From the NCBI GenBank assembly GCA_963422275.1, contig OY729418.1, positions 3,658,001 through 3,722,000 on the forward strand: a DNA stretch of 64,000 nucleotides, written 5' to 3'. Shown here in pieces: positions 45,686-55,129 of this stretch. The position numbers and the translations under genes are program-made. This DNA is from G963422275 sp963422275. Lineage in GTDB: Bacteria > Pseudomonadota > Alphaproteobacteria > Rhodobacterales > Rhodobacteraceae. How positions within the stretch are numbered: position 1 is the stretch's first letter; the number at the start of each line of letters is the position of its first letter. The notes beneath the pieces are model-generated. The model saw only the letters and a program-made list of their open reading frames with translations, made no database searches and had not been told where the DNA came from.

Positions 45686-46150
45686 TTAGTCTAGGTTAAC
45701 GAATTTTCGACTGTCGGACGCAAACAATTCTTCAGATCCGCGCACCCATTCGGTGACATTGGTGACGGTCTCTTCGAACTTCCCTTTCTTCAGGTCGCAT
45801 TCCCAGACAATCGCAACGCGCCAGCCGAGGTTTACAAGATCTCTAATGTTGGCAGTGTCTCGTACCCTGTTACTCTCAAATTTGGAAAGCCAATATTCGG
45901 TACGCGATGCTGGGACAGTCGCGTATTGGCAACCTTCGTGTTGATGCCAAAAACATCCGTGCACGAAGCAGACGGCCCTGTACTTCGGGAATACTAAGTC
46001 AGGCTTGCCTGGCATCTTCCGCGCATGAATACGAAATCGAAGACCTTTTGCATGGAGAGACTTGCGTAGTCGCACTTCAGGGCCAGTATTGCGGCTCCTG
46101 ATCGTGGCCATTATTCGCGAGCGTGTCTTGTCGTCCACTACATCGATCAA
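45686..46150 (-). CDS. vsr: Very short patch repair endonuclease (Vsr)
   Basis: A 154-residue endonuclease that nicks at T:G mismatches formed by deamination of 5-methylcytosine. Family features are the N-terminal RSRIMATIRSRNTGPEVRLRK block (part), the catalytic Asp in MPGKPDLVFPKYRAVCFVHG and the zinc-binding region FWHQHEGCQ. Length and layout are normal. Vsr genes normally sit beside a cytosine-C5 methyltransferase. None is present here: IS copy E abuts its 3' side and about 235 bases without a gene lie upstream. Confidence 0.92.
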   Translation of the reverse strand: MIDVVDDKTRSRIMATIRSRNTGPEVRLRKSLHAKGLRFRIHARKMPGKPDLVFPKYRAVCFVHGCFWHQHEGCQYATVPASRTEYWLSKFESNRVRDTANIRDLVNLGWRVAIVWECDLKKGKFEETVTNVTEWVRGSEELFASDSRKFVNLD

Positions 46151-46386
46151 GGTTTATTCCGCATCCTGTTTCTTAAGGTTGGAAGTTTGATTATCACAGA
46201 CTAATAGCCTAATTTGCCTGAATTTATAGAGGTCCCGATCATGAAAGGGTCAAGGCAGCGAAATTGAGCGGTTCTAAATCAAGATGATACAAACTTACTT
46301 GCATTGTGATCTGAAATGTCCTCTCCGACGAGGCCTTGTATGTGCAGGATATGGGGCATTGATATGATTGAAGCTCTGGCGCGTTG

Positions 46387-48042
46387 ATGACGAAGCAAGG
46401 TTTAAGAACCTTTAGGCGCGGTATGCACCTCGGCGATGGCCTGTTCGCGGTCGCGCTTTTCATTGTTGCAGGGCTGGTCATTCTTCCCATTGCGTCTGTT
46501 GTTGTGCTGGCATTTTCTCCATCGGGGAATCTATGGCAGCATCTGTTTTCGACATCCTTACCCCGATATTTCGAGAACACGCTGTTTCTCGCAGTTTTGG
46601 TAGGAGCGATTTCGGCCATAGTGGGGACGCTGACAGCTTGGCTAGTTACAATCTATCAATTTCCGTTCAGCCGATTTCTTGAATTGGCCCTATTCATGCC
46701 ATTGGCAATACCAGCCTATGTAAGCGCCTATGCACTAGTCGATTTTCTTGAATACGCAGGACCGGTACAGTCGGGATTGCGTGAAATGTTCGGTTGGGAT
46801 CGGTCGGCTGACTATTTTTTTCCGGAGGTTCGTTCCCGTAGTGGCGCAGTTGTTGTGCTATCTGCCGCGCTTTATCCCTATGTGTATTTGTTAACTCGAG
46901 CCGGATTTCGCGAGCAGTCACAAGCGGTTTTCGATGTTTCGAGGACCCTCGGGGCCAAGCCGGTTAGAAAATTCCTCCAAGTCGGTTTGCCGTTGGTGCG
47001 GCCTAGCCTTGCCGCCGGGGTCGCGATCGCAATGATGGAGACCGTGAGCGACTTCGGTGTCGTCGAATACTTCGCGATTCAGACGCTGACGACTGGAATC
47101 TTCACGGTTTGGCTTCAAGGTTCAAATATTCCCGGGGCGGCACAGATTTCTGTCGTGATTCTTGTCATGATCTTGGTGCTTGTCACTTTAGAACGAGCAA
47201 GCCGCAGAAAATTGAGTCATTACAGTTCATCTGCTCAATCGATACCGATTTCCCCAATTCGATTACGAGGTACAATTGGTGTCCTAGCGACCGCTGTTTG
47301 CTTTCTTCCATTTGCAGTTGGCTTTCTACTTCCAACTGGTGTGATTGCATTTCACGCGCTGGGCAACCGAAGTGACTGGTTAGACGCAGAACTGATTTAT
47401 GCATTCCGAAATACATTTTTCACTGGGGGAATCGCAGCAGCGATTACTGTCGCCGCCGCTGTAGTCCTTGTATATGGAGTGCAGTTAAGAAAAAGCTGGG
47501 CTCCTAGGAATTTGCTGACGCTGACAACTCTTGGATATGCCGCACCCGGCGCAGTGCTTGGATTGGGAATATTGATTCCCATGGCGGCAGCCGATCACGC
47601 GATCGCGGATGTTATCAAGTATATTTTTGGTCGTGACCTAGGGTTGCTGATGACCGGGTCTGCATTCGCAATTATCTTCGCATATTCGGTTCATTTTTTT
47701 GCCATTGCACAAGGTGCCGCTGAGGCTGCGATAGGGGGAGTTGCTCCTTCTATTCCCATAGCGGCTCGGTCACTAGGTCAGACCGCCACGGGAACTCTGT
47801 GGTCGGTTTATCTACCGCTGGTTCGGGGATCCCTCATGACGGCACTTTTGATTGTGTTCGTAGACTGCGTGAAGGAGTTGCCAGCCACGCTACTTCTTCG
47901 TCCATTCAATTTCGACACATTGGCAACCAGAGTATACGACCATGCCTCGCTCGAAGACATTGCGGGGGCATCCCCGGCAGCGTTGCTGATCGCGATGGTT
48001 GGTATGTTAGGCGTAATTCTGCTTGTTAGGGCCAATCGATGA
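46387..48042 (+). CDS. Iron-type ABC transporter permease (FbpB-like)
   Basis: A permease of 552 residues made of two fused six-helix halves, the architecture of ferric-iron (FbpB/SfuB) and related permeases. EAA-type loops appear in each half: DVSRTLGAKPVRKFLQVGLPLVRP near residue 185 (part) and PIAARSLGQTATGTLWSVYLP near residue 460 (part). I chose the ATG at 46387, one codon after a TTG at 46384. The binding protein and ATPase genes expected beside it are not present; vsr lies upstream and tRNA-Thr and IS debris downstream. It is therefore an orphan here. Confidence 0.85.
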   Translation: MTKQGLRTFRRGMHLGDGLFAVALFIVAGLVILPIASVVVLAFSPSGNLWQHLFSTSLPRYFENTLFLAVLVGAISAIVGTLTAWLVTIYQFPFSRFLELALFMPLAIPAYVSAYALVDFLEYAGPVQSGLREMFGWDRSADYFFPEVRSRSGAVVVLSAALYPYVYLLTRAGFREQSQAVFDVSRTLGAKPVRKFLQVGLPLVRPSLAAGVAIAMMETVSDFGVVEYFAIQTLTTGIFTVWLQGSNIPGAAQISVVILVMILVLVTLERASRRKLSHYSSSAQSIPISPIRLRGTIGVLATAVCFLPFAVGFLLPTGVIAFHALGNRSDWLDAELIYAFRNTFFTGGIAAAITVAAAVVLVYGVQLRKSWAPRNLLTLTTLGYAAPGAVLGLGILIPMAAADHAIADVIKYIFGRDLGLLMTGSAFAIIFAYSVHFFAIAQGAAEAAIGGVAPSIPIAARSLGQTATGTLWSVYLPLVRGSLMTALLIVFVDCVKELPATLLLRPFNFDTLATRVYDHASLEDIAGASPAALLIAMVGMLGVILLVRANR

Positions 48043-48138
48043 ATGGTCGCTGATCCGGCCATCGAATTAATAACAATCAATCGAAAATAGCCTCAGTGGG
48101 TTGTCGTGACCGCCGAGGAAAACATATATGAAAACTGT

Positions 48139-48214
48139 GCCCTCATAGCTCAGCTGGCAGAGCATCTGATTTGTAATCAGGGGGTCGGGAGTTCGAATCT
48201 CTCTGGGGGCACCA
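48139..48214 (+). tRNA. tRNA-Thr (anticodon TGT)
   Basis: A 76-base cloverleaf. The acceptor stem GCCCTCA pairs with TGGGGGC (one T-G pair), the D arm is AGCTCAGCTGGCAGAGCA, the anticodon loop TTTGTAA gives TGT for threonine, and the T arm is GGGAGTTCGAATCTCTC. The 3' ACCA is encoded. Read ACA codons. Confidence 0.95.
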
Positions 48215-48410
48215 ACCAAAATAGAGTTAATCGGACAGTCAGGTGTCTGCAAAATATTGTATGAGCCTGTTCGTCAATGGCGGCCAACGGCTTGGACAAG
48301 CGGTCTGCGACGTAGTTCAAGGTGTTCATGGGTGGATTCAGCCCTCGGGACGTTGACCAAATGTGGCTGTCTCCGCCTTAAGGTTCATGACATGGGTCTG
48401 AGACCAAGCA
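48215..48410. other. Intergenic, no recognisable gene
   Basis: Just under 200 bases between the tRNA and IS630-like debris. No ORF with family motifs was seen. tRNA genes are common integration sites, but no duplicated tRNA 3' end was found in the window. Confidence 0.35.
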
Positions 48411-48590
48411 TTGCGTCTGGCACCGTCAGGAGCGGTTCATTTCGGAAAGTGTCGACGGCATGCCGCTGAAGAGGGGCGCGGTGCCACGACTATACATGAA
48501 TGCAGGCGCAACGACATCCTGACCCTGTTTTCCACCCTGAAAGTGCCCGACGGCACGGTGATCAATCAATATTCCGTTGGCACCGCGACC
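48411..48590 (+). mobile_element. IS630-like transposase fragment
   Basis: The plus strand reads GRGATTIHECRRNDILTLFS followed by LKVPDGTVINQYSVGTATR, matching the segment of IS630 transposases between the first two catalytic Asp residues (typically GTMTHDYKRHGTTTLFAALN). The fragment stops exactly where IS427 copy 3 begins (48591), so that IS landed in it. Confidence 0.6.
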
Positions 48591-49270
48591 AGGTCTTGTA
48601 CTTATAAAGGGAAAAGGGATTTTCTTTTCGGCGCTGATGTGATTCAAGCTTCCAAACAGCGAGAGATTGAGGATGCAGGGCCGGCACGATCTGACGGATG
48701 CGGAATGGGCGATCATCTCGCCGTTGCCGCCTGACAAGCCGCGGGGCGTTCCGCGGGTGGACGACCGGCGGGTGATCAGCGGGATCTTTCACATCCTGCG
48801 CACCGGCACGCCGCGGGCGGAAAAAAGGGGGTCCGGACCACGCCATCGGACGCTCGCGAGGCGGGCTGAGCACCAAAATCCACGTCGTCTTCGACGGCCT
48901 TGGCCGGCCGCGCCGCTTCGTGATCACCCCGGGCCAAGCCTCCGACAAGGCTGCCGTGCCGGCCCTCCTTGACGGCCTTGAGCCGGCCCGGGACACCGTC
49001 GCTGACCGCGGCTATGACGCCCGCGCCATCCTCAAGCTCATTGCCGACCATGGCTCTTGCCCCCACATCCCGACCCAACGGGATCGCCGGGAGCAGCGCT
49101 CCGCATCCCATCACCTGTACCGCCAGCGCAACCTCGTGAAACGCTTCTTCAACAAGCTCAAGCACTTCCGAGGCATCGCGACCCGCCATCACAAGCTCGC
49201 AAGAAACTTGCTCGCCGCAATCGCCCTTGCCTGCATCTGTCTCTGGATCAAAATCAATGAGTGCACGACC
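48591..49270 (+). mobile_element. IS427-group element copy 3, deleted
   Basis: Ends AGGTCTTGTACTTAT and, in reverse, AGGTCGTGCACTCAT. orfA starts at 48673 (MQGRHDLTDAEWAIIS), but a deletion between two CACGCCG repeats joins ILRTGTP directly to the A6 slip site and removes the first catalytic Asp. orfB keeps VADRGYDARAI (second Asp), but the catalytic Glu is changed in RNLVKRFFNKLKHF, where copy 1 has RNLVERFF. Inactive. Confidence 0.85.
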
Positions 49271-49356
49271 TAGGGCATCCCCGATAACCAGTCTGTCCGC
49301 AAGCGCAAGATAGTGCATGATTGGTTTGCTAAGGAACCTCTGAATGCAGCCTGATA

Positions 49357-50651
49357 CCAAGCGCACTCCAAATTGACTCACCATCCCAATATGTTGGGGT
49401 GACGGTCCGGACGACCTCCATAGACTGTGGCGATCGACTCACCAGCACCGGAGGATGACGATGAGTGCGGCAACGCCGATAACCTGGACGGCACACACAG
49501 CGGACGAGCTCCACGCGCTTTCGAGGCACTGCGGGGACGCGAAGCAAGCGTCGCGCGCGCGTGCGCTCGCCATGATCATGGAGGGCGCGTCTCGCACGGA
49601 GGCGGCTCGGGCGCAGGGCATGGAGCTTCAAATCCTGCGCGACTGGGTGTTGCGCTACAACACGGAGGGCTTCGACGGCCTCGCGGATCTCCCGCGCGGC
49701 GGGAGCGAGGGCCGGTTGACGGACGCGCAGATCGCCGAGATCGGCGCCTGGATCGAGGCGGGTCCCGAGCTTGAGCGGGACGGTGTGACGCGCTGGCGCG
49801 TTCAGGACATCGTACGGAAAATCGAGGAGGCCTTCGGGGTCATCCATCCGGAGAGCGGTGCCCGCATGATGCTCCGAAGGGCCGGGTTTCGCTTTGTCTC
49901 GGGGCGGCCGGTCCACCCCAAAGCCGACGCGGAGCGGCAGAGGTCGTTCGTGGCGGAGTTCGAGGCACAGTTGACGTCGGCGCTCAGCTCTGAGGCGCTG
50001 GCGGGTCCGATGGAAATCTGGTTCCAGGACGAAGCGCGCATCGGCCAGAAGGGGATGACGACACGGGTCTGGGCGAATGGGAAGCAGCGTCCGCGCATCG
50101 TGCGCGACCATCGCTATATTGCAGCAATGATTTCGAAAGGCTGGTCGTGCGAAATCACGAAGCAGCGTCCGCGCATCGTGCGCGACCATCGCTATGGCTA
50201 CGTCTATCTGTTCGGCGCCACCTGCGCGGAGCGCGGCGTCGGCATCGCCCACGTGGCGGACAGGGCGAACACGGCGTCGATGAACGAGCATCTGGCGGCG
50301 ATCGGCGCGGCCGTGGCGCCGGGTGCGCACGGCGTGATTGTGCTGGACGGGGCGGGCTGGCATCGCTCGGGCGACCTTCTCGTTCCCCCCAACCTGACGC
50401 TCGTGCATCTGCCGCCCTACAGTCCGGAACTCAATCCGATGGAGCAGATCATTCTGTTCCTGAAATCGAACCGCTTCGCCAACCGCGTGTTCAAGGACGT
50501 CTCCGCCCTGAGGGACGCCTGCTGGACGGGGTGGCAATGGCTGACCGACCAGCCCGACGTCATCACCAATACGACCCGGCGCAGCTGGGCCGTAGCCCCA
50601 TCGTGCTGATCCCGATGCCTCACTGTATCGGTTCATATGACTTGCGTTTGG
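49357..50651 (+). mobile_element. IS630-family element inserted in copy F
   Basis: The ends CCAAGCGCA and, in reverse, CCAAACGCA are flanked by TA on both sides (49355-49356 and 50652-50653), the standard IS630 target duplication. One long transposase ORF fills it. The insertion lies about 25 bases inside the type-1 element's left end. Confidence 0.88.
49455..50609 (+). CDS. IS630-family transposase
   Basis: A 384-residue transposase with an N-terminal helix-turn-helix region (about residues 18-75) and an intact DDE catalytic triad: Asp192 in WFQDEARIG, Asp298 in VLDGAGWHRS and Glu330 in PPYSPELNPMEQ. Homologues have no gap after WANGKQRPR. Here a 78-base in-frame insertion repeats the 37-base segment coding KQRPRIVRDHRY and adds IAAMISKGWSCEIT (about residues 222-235). 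It may still be active. The start ATG at 49455 is followed by a second ATG two codons on. Confidence 0.85.
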   Translation: MTMSAATPITWTAHTADELHALSRHCGDAKQASRARALAMIMEGASRTEAARAQGMELQILRDWVLRYNTEGFDGLADLPRGGSEGRLTDAQIAEIGAWIEAGPELERDGVTRWRVQDIVRKIEEAFGVIHPESGARMMLRRAGFRFVSGRPVHPKADAERQRSFVAEFEAQLTSALSSEALAGPMEIWFQDEARIGQKGMTTRVWANGKQRPRIVRDHRYIAAMISKGWSCEITKQRPRIVRDHRYGYVYLFGATCAERGVGIAHVADRANTASMNEHLAAIGAAVAPGAHGVIVLDGAGWHRSGDLLVPPNLTLVHLPPYSPELNPMEQIILFLKSNRFANRVFKDVSALRDACWTGWQWLTDQPDVITNTTRRSWAVAPSC

Positions 50652-51278
50652 TATGATATGTGGGCGTGGCATTGTGCATCCGGTGTGCGCCTGCTGTCTT
50701 GCGCCACGCCTTTCTTTTGGGGGATCCTGACATGCAGCGCCTTCGGCAATTGACCTTTGCCAGCCTCGAATGCGATCGCAAGAAGCGCAAGACGCGCCGC
50801 GAGATCTTTCCGGAGCGGATGGACGGCCCGATCCCCTGGGAGCGCCTGGAGGCCCGCATTGCGCCGGCGTGTCCGAAGGGCGGCGGCAAGGGGCGACAGC
50901 CGCATCCGCTGTCGGTGATGCTGCGCGTGCACTGCGTTCAGCTGTTCTGCAACCTGAGCGACCCGATGATGGAGGACCGGCTTGCGAGGCGGAGAGCATC
51001 CGGCGCTTTGCCGGGGCGGTGCTTGAGAAGGTTCCGAACGAGACGACGATCCCGACTTCCGCCACCGGCTGGAGCGCCGCGGACTGGCGCACCAGCTGTT
51101 CGGGAGATCGGGGACCGCCTGGCCGAGCGGGGGGTTTTGCTGAAGAAGGGCGGCATCGTTGACGCCACCATCATTTCGGCGCCATCGTCGACCGGGAACG
51201 AGAGCAACGCCCGCGATCCGGAGATGCACCAGACGAGGAAGGGGAACCGGTGGCATTTCGGGATGAAGCTGCCCATCG

Positions 51279-53150
51279 GAGACTGTGAAAGCATTTCCCG
51301 ACCCCGAACGGGGCGGACCTCTGAGCCGATGACGGAGATGTCGGCGAGCCGGGTTGCCGACGAGCGCCAATGAAGCGGTCCCTGTCCGCCTGTGCCCTGG
51401 TTTGCCGCAGCCTGCAAGTGCCATGCTCGCCGGCAACCCGGGCAGCCGCAAGGGTTGCCGCGATGCCGGAGCGACGTTGCCGGAAGGTGCAGTCCCGAAG
51501 CGAGTTGACGCTTGTTCCGCCCTGCATGGACGACGATGTGTCCGAACGCAATCCGGTGCGCGCGATCGATGCGTTCGTCGGCACGCTGGATCTGGAGGCG
51601 TTGGGTTTCCGGCACGCGGAAGAACGCTGCGGGGCCGGCCAGCCGGCCCGTGATCCGGGACTGCTGCTGAAGCTTGCCTGCATGGCTGTCAACGCCGGGT
51701 GCGCAGTTCGCGCCGGCTGCAAGCGGAGACGCGACGGAACCTGGAGGTGATCTGGCTGTGCCAGGGTGCCACGCCGAGCTGCAGGACAATCGCGGATTTC
51801 CGCAAGAGCAATGCATCTGCGCTGCGGGCAGCCAACCGGGAGTTCCTTCCGCCATGTCGGGAGCTGTCGCTTCTGGAGGGCCGCCGGGTGGCTGTCGACG
51901 GGACTTTTCCGAAGGCCAATGCGAATGCGGACAGCATCCATGCGAAGGCAAGTCCGGCAAAGAGCCTGAAGCGTCTGGACGAAAGGATTGCCGAGTGTCG
52001 CAGGCCGTTGGACGAGGCGGATGCGGGATCGGAGGATGGAGCGGACCGCGCAGAGGATCCGGAACTGGCGGCGAAGATCGAGGCTTTGGTGGAAAGGCGC
52101 AAGCACAAGCAGTCTTTGCGGGAAAGCTTGCGGGCAAGCGGGGAGCGTCAGATATCGGAGGTCGATCCTGATGCGCGGGCGCTGAAGAAGTCCGGCAGGA
52201 CCGTGGGCGGCTGCAACTGCCAGATCGCGGCGGAGGACCGATGCAAGCCGATTGTCGCGGAGGATGTCGTGCAGGACGGCAATGAAGCCGGCCAGCTGGA
52301 GCCGATGATGACGAAGGCCGGCGAAACCCTGGGCGCCGAGCGATTGACCGGTCTGGCGGATTCCGGTTGCTTCAGCGGCAAGCAGTTGAAGATCCGCGAA
52401 GCCAGGGGCCTGGACGCATGCGTCCCGATACCGAGACATCCGCCCCGAAGCGACAAGGGCGACGTCGCGCGATTTGGCGGAGACGACGATTTCCGTTGCG
52501 ATGCCCGGAATGACACGCATGCTTGCCCGGCCGGTCAGCGGCTGACCCGAAGGGGATCGCCCCGCACAAGGGAGGGCAAGCGGCATTTCGGATACAGCTC
52601 GGTGGCAGCGGTTTGCCGGGATTGTTCGCTGAGGGACCGATGCCTGACAAAGTCGCGGCCGAGGCGGCGATTGGACCGCTGGGAGCATGAGGACGCGATC
52701 GACCGGCATCGCGGGAAGATGAGCGCCGGCGCACCCTGGATGCGCCAAAGATCTGCGCTCGTCGGGCATCCTTTCGGCACCGTCAAGCGATGGGCGGGAA
52801 TGGACCGTTTCCTGATGCGCGGACTCGGAAAGTGCCGCGGCGCGTTCAGCCTGATGACACTGGGGTATAACTTCAAGCGGGTGATGAACGAGTTGGGCGC
52901 GGCGGCATTCAGGGAGCATTGCCTGCAAAAGCGGCAGACCGGGATGATTGGCGCGCAACATTGCTCTGGGAGCCGTGTTTTCCCGTCATTCAGCGCGGCT
53001 TCAGGGTGGAGATGCCGTGTCGGCTCCTGCGAAGTGGCCCATGTGCCAAATGTCCGGCTCCTTGGCGGTGACCGGTCCGATCCGGACACGGACACCGCCG
53101 TCAGGAACAATGAAAAATCGTCCGTGAAAAGCTGATGCTTTCACAGTCTC
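51279..53150 (+). mobile_element. IS1182-family element inserted in copy F
   Basis: Perfect inverted ends GAGACTGTGAAAGCAT, flanked by the 4-base duplication ATCG (51275-51278 and 53151-53154), typical of IS1182. The flanking type-1 transposase frame rejoins exactly when the element and one ATCG are removed. It contains one transposase gene in two frames. Length 1872 bases. Confidence 0.88.
51370..53135 (+). pseudogene. IS1182-family transposase, frameshifted
   Basis: The N-terminal part (51370-51750 frame) has NPVRAIDAFVGTLDLEALGF and reaches LLLKLACMAVN. The frame then shifts near 51690, and the main part (51699-53135 frame) continues with RSSRRLQAETRRNLEVIWLC (part) and VAVDGTFPKANANA. 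It goes on to LADSGCFSGKQL, the Cys-rich CRDCSLRDRC region and a GTVKRWAGMDRFL end. These are IS1182 transposase features. A single base at the junction splits it, so it is probably inactive unless frameshifting rescues it. It ends just inside the right repeat. Confidence 0.8.
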
Positions 53151-53656
53151 ATCGGCACCGACCCCCGGGGTCTGGTGCACCATCTGGAGGGAATGGCCGC
53201 CAACGTCGCGACCTGACGCCTTCGGGTCGGCTTCTGCACGGCGAGGAGGAGCAAGTCCGGGGTGACTCTGGATATCGCGGGATCGGCAAGCGGGCGGAGC
53301 ACGCGCATCGCGATGTGTCGTGGCGGATTGCCATGCCCTCGGGCCAGCGCCGGACGCTGGCGCCGGACAGCGCCGCGGCCAGGGCGGAGAAGGCGAAGGC
53401 CCGGGTGCGGGCGCGGGTGGAACATCCGTTCCGGATCGTCAAGCGGGTGTTCGGCTGCGACATGGTTCGGTATCGGGGGCTGGACAGGAACGTGCAGCGG
53501 CTTGCGCTGCTTCCGGGCTTCTCGAACCTGATGATTGCCCAGCCGCACCTGTCGTGACAGGGGAGAAGCGTGTCCGGAATTTGCCGGCCGGCGCAGCCGG
53601 GAAGAGCGGTTTCGGCAGCCATAACCAGAAAAACCCTCCAAATCAGAGGTTCCCTA

Positions 53657-54037
53657 GCAGTGAAGCTTGCAACTGTTGTTTGGATGTAAGTGGACATGAA
53701 CCTTTTGATTCGTTGTGGTTTCGCGGTGTTCCGGCACTTGATTCTGCAGGGCTAAGGGGAGGGCAAGTGAAATGTGGCAGTTTTTCCCATCTCGGCCACT
53801 CGCCGCGACAAGGCAATGCACAGTCGCCATGGAGCGTCTTGGAGCGTGTCTGGCCCAAACGGCGATTTTAATCGAAATTCGACAAGGCTTGCAATTCACG
53901 CAGCAGTCGACAATCGTGGGTAAAATTTTGAAGACGCGAACTTTGATCGCGAACTGAGGTTGGAGTTGCTTGAATTTTGGCGACGTTCGACTATTGGTTG
54001 CTACTTGCTTTCTTAAAGTTGTTGAGGGCCTTGGACT
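53657..54037. other. Region upstream of potA
   Basis: About 380 bases without a supported gene between the IS nest and potA. It should contain the promoter of the pot operon. I found no clear -35/-10 pair or operator palindrome. Base composition is host-like. Confidence 0.4.
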
Positions 54038-55129
54038 GTGAGTTTTGACGAAAAAACTGTGGCCATAGATGTTCAAGATGTCATCAAGAAGTTTGGATCC
54101 ATTGTTGCATTGCAACGGGCTTCGCTCAAGATATTTGATAATGAATTCTTTACCATACTTGGACCATCCGGTTGCGGAAAAACAACGCTTCTTCGGCTGA
54201 TCGCCGGATTTGAGGACGTAACCGACGGAGCAATCTTCCTGTACGATGAGGAGATCGAGCGGTTGCCGCCGCACAAACGGCCCGTGAACACGGTCTTCCA
54301 GCAATACGCCTTGTTTCCACACATGACTGTTGCCGAGAACGTTGCGTTCGGGATTCGAATGAAGGGGGGTGGGCGACAGGAAATAGAGGCAACCGTTCTT
54401 CGGATGCTGGATCTCGTCAAAATGGGAGACTTGGCGGACCGTCGACCTAATCAGTTGTCGGGCGGCCAGCAACAACGCGCGGCGCTTGCGCGTGCCATTG
54501 CGCCGGAGCCGAAGGTGCTGTTGTTAGACGAGCCACTTTCCGCGCTTGATTTAAAGCTCCGCCAAGCCATGCGGCTGGAATTGAAGCAATTGCAGCAAGA
54601 GACGGGAATAACCTTCGTGTTCGTGACACATGACCAAGAAGAGGCACTAGCCATGTCAGACCGGATTGCGGTGATGTCGGACGGAATCATCCAGCAGGTC
54701 GGAGGGGCCCGCGAGATATATGACAACCCGGTCAATCGCTTTGTGGCGAATTTCATCGGTGAGACGAATCTGCTGGATGTAATTGTAGAGCAAGTCGGAT
54801 CGGATGGCTGCGTATGCACCATAGGTACAGGCGCACCGCTACATTGCTCTGCGGCAAAGGAAATTTCAGCGGGGCAGAAGGCATGTGCCCTCATCCGACC
54901 CGAAAGGCTGCGGTTAGCTTCAGCAACTCTGTCCAATAACGGCATTGTTGGTAGCGTCAGGCAGGCCATGTATCTTGGCACCGACATAAAATACAGTGTT
55001 CTGCTCGACGACGGCGTGTCTTTATCGGTTCGGAGTCAAAACGGATCTGGTCAGGAAGAAGAATTCGCCATCGGCGACCGGGTCGGCATAGAACTCGACA
55101 AAGGTGTCGCGCGCCTGCTCGCGAACTGA
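54038..55129 (+). CDS. potA: Spermidine/putrescine-type ABC transporter ATPase
   Basis: The ATPase of a PotABCD-type importer, 363 residues. Walker A is GPSGCGKTT (about residues 43-51), the signature is LSGGQQQRAALARAI, and Walker B is VLLLDEPLSALD with the following HDQEEALAMSDR. The C-terminal regulatory TOBE domain starts near residue 245. The start is GTG at 54038 with GAGGG upstream. Its TGA overlaps the potB ATG. It heads a potA-potB-potC-potD operon. Confidence 0.92.
   Translation: MSFDEKTVAIDVQDVIKKFGSIVALQRASLKIFDNEFFTILGPSGCGKTTLLRLIAGFEDVTDGAIFLYDEEIERLPPHKRPVNTVFQQYALFPHMTVAENVAFGIRMKGGGRQEIEATVLRMLDLVKMGDLADRRPNQLSGGQQQRAALARAIAPEPKVLLLDEPLSALDLKLRQAMRLELKQLQQETGITFVFVTHDQEEALAMSDRIAVMSDGIIQQVGGAREIYDNPVNRFVANFIGETNLLDVIVEQVGSDGCVCTIGTGAPLHCSAAKEISAGQKACALIRPERLRLASATLSNNGIVGSVRQAMYLGTDIKYSVLLDDGVSLSVRSQNGSGQEEEFAIGDRVGIELDKGVARLLAN

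Larger units (their letters stand above)
49331..53656 (+). mobile_element. IS5-family element type 1, copy F, split by two other ISs
   Basis: The outer ends AAGGAACCTCTGAATGCAG (49331) and CAAATCAGAGGTTCCCT (53656) belong to one type-1 element. Its own sequence is in three blocks: 49331-49356, 50654-51278 and 53151-53656. The transposase begins at the ATG at 50732 and reads through GNRWHFGMKLPIG. It resumes after the inner IS with IGTDPRGLVHHLEGMAANV and ends VRYRGLDRNVQRLALLPGF. Frameshifts (for example before CEAESIRRFAG) show it was already defective or needed frameshifting. Confidence 0.85.

Noticed and set aside
48139..49270. Genomic island integrated at tRNA-Thr
   Set aside because: The tRNA is followed by IS debris, but no integrase and no repeated tRNA 3' end were found in the window.
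49329..51092. Minus-strand ORF of 587 codons
   Set aside because: It is antisense to the IS630 and type-1 transposases. High GC content leaves reverse frames open by chance.
51171..52961. Minus-strand ORF of 596 codons
   Set aside because: It is the reverse of the IS1182 transposase gene, Arg/Ser/Pro-rich, with no domain visible.
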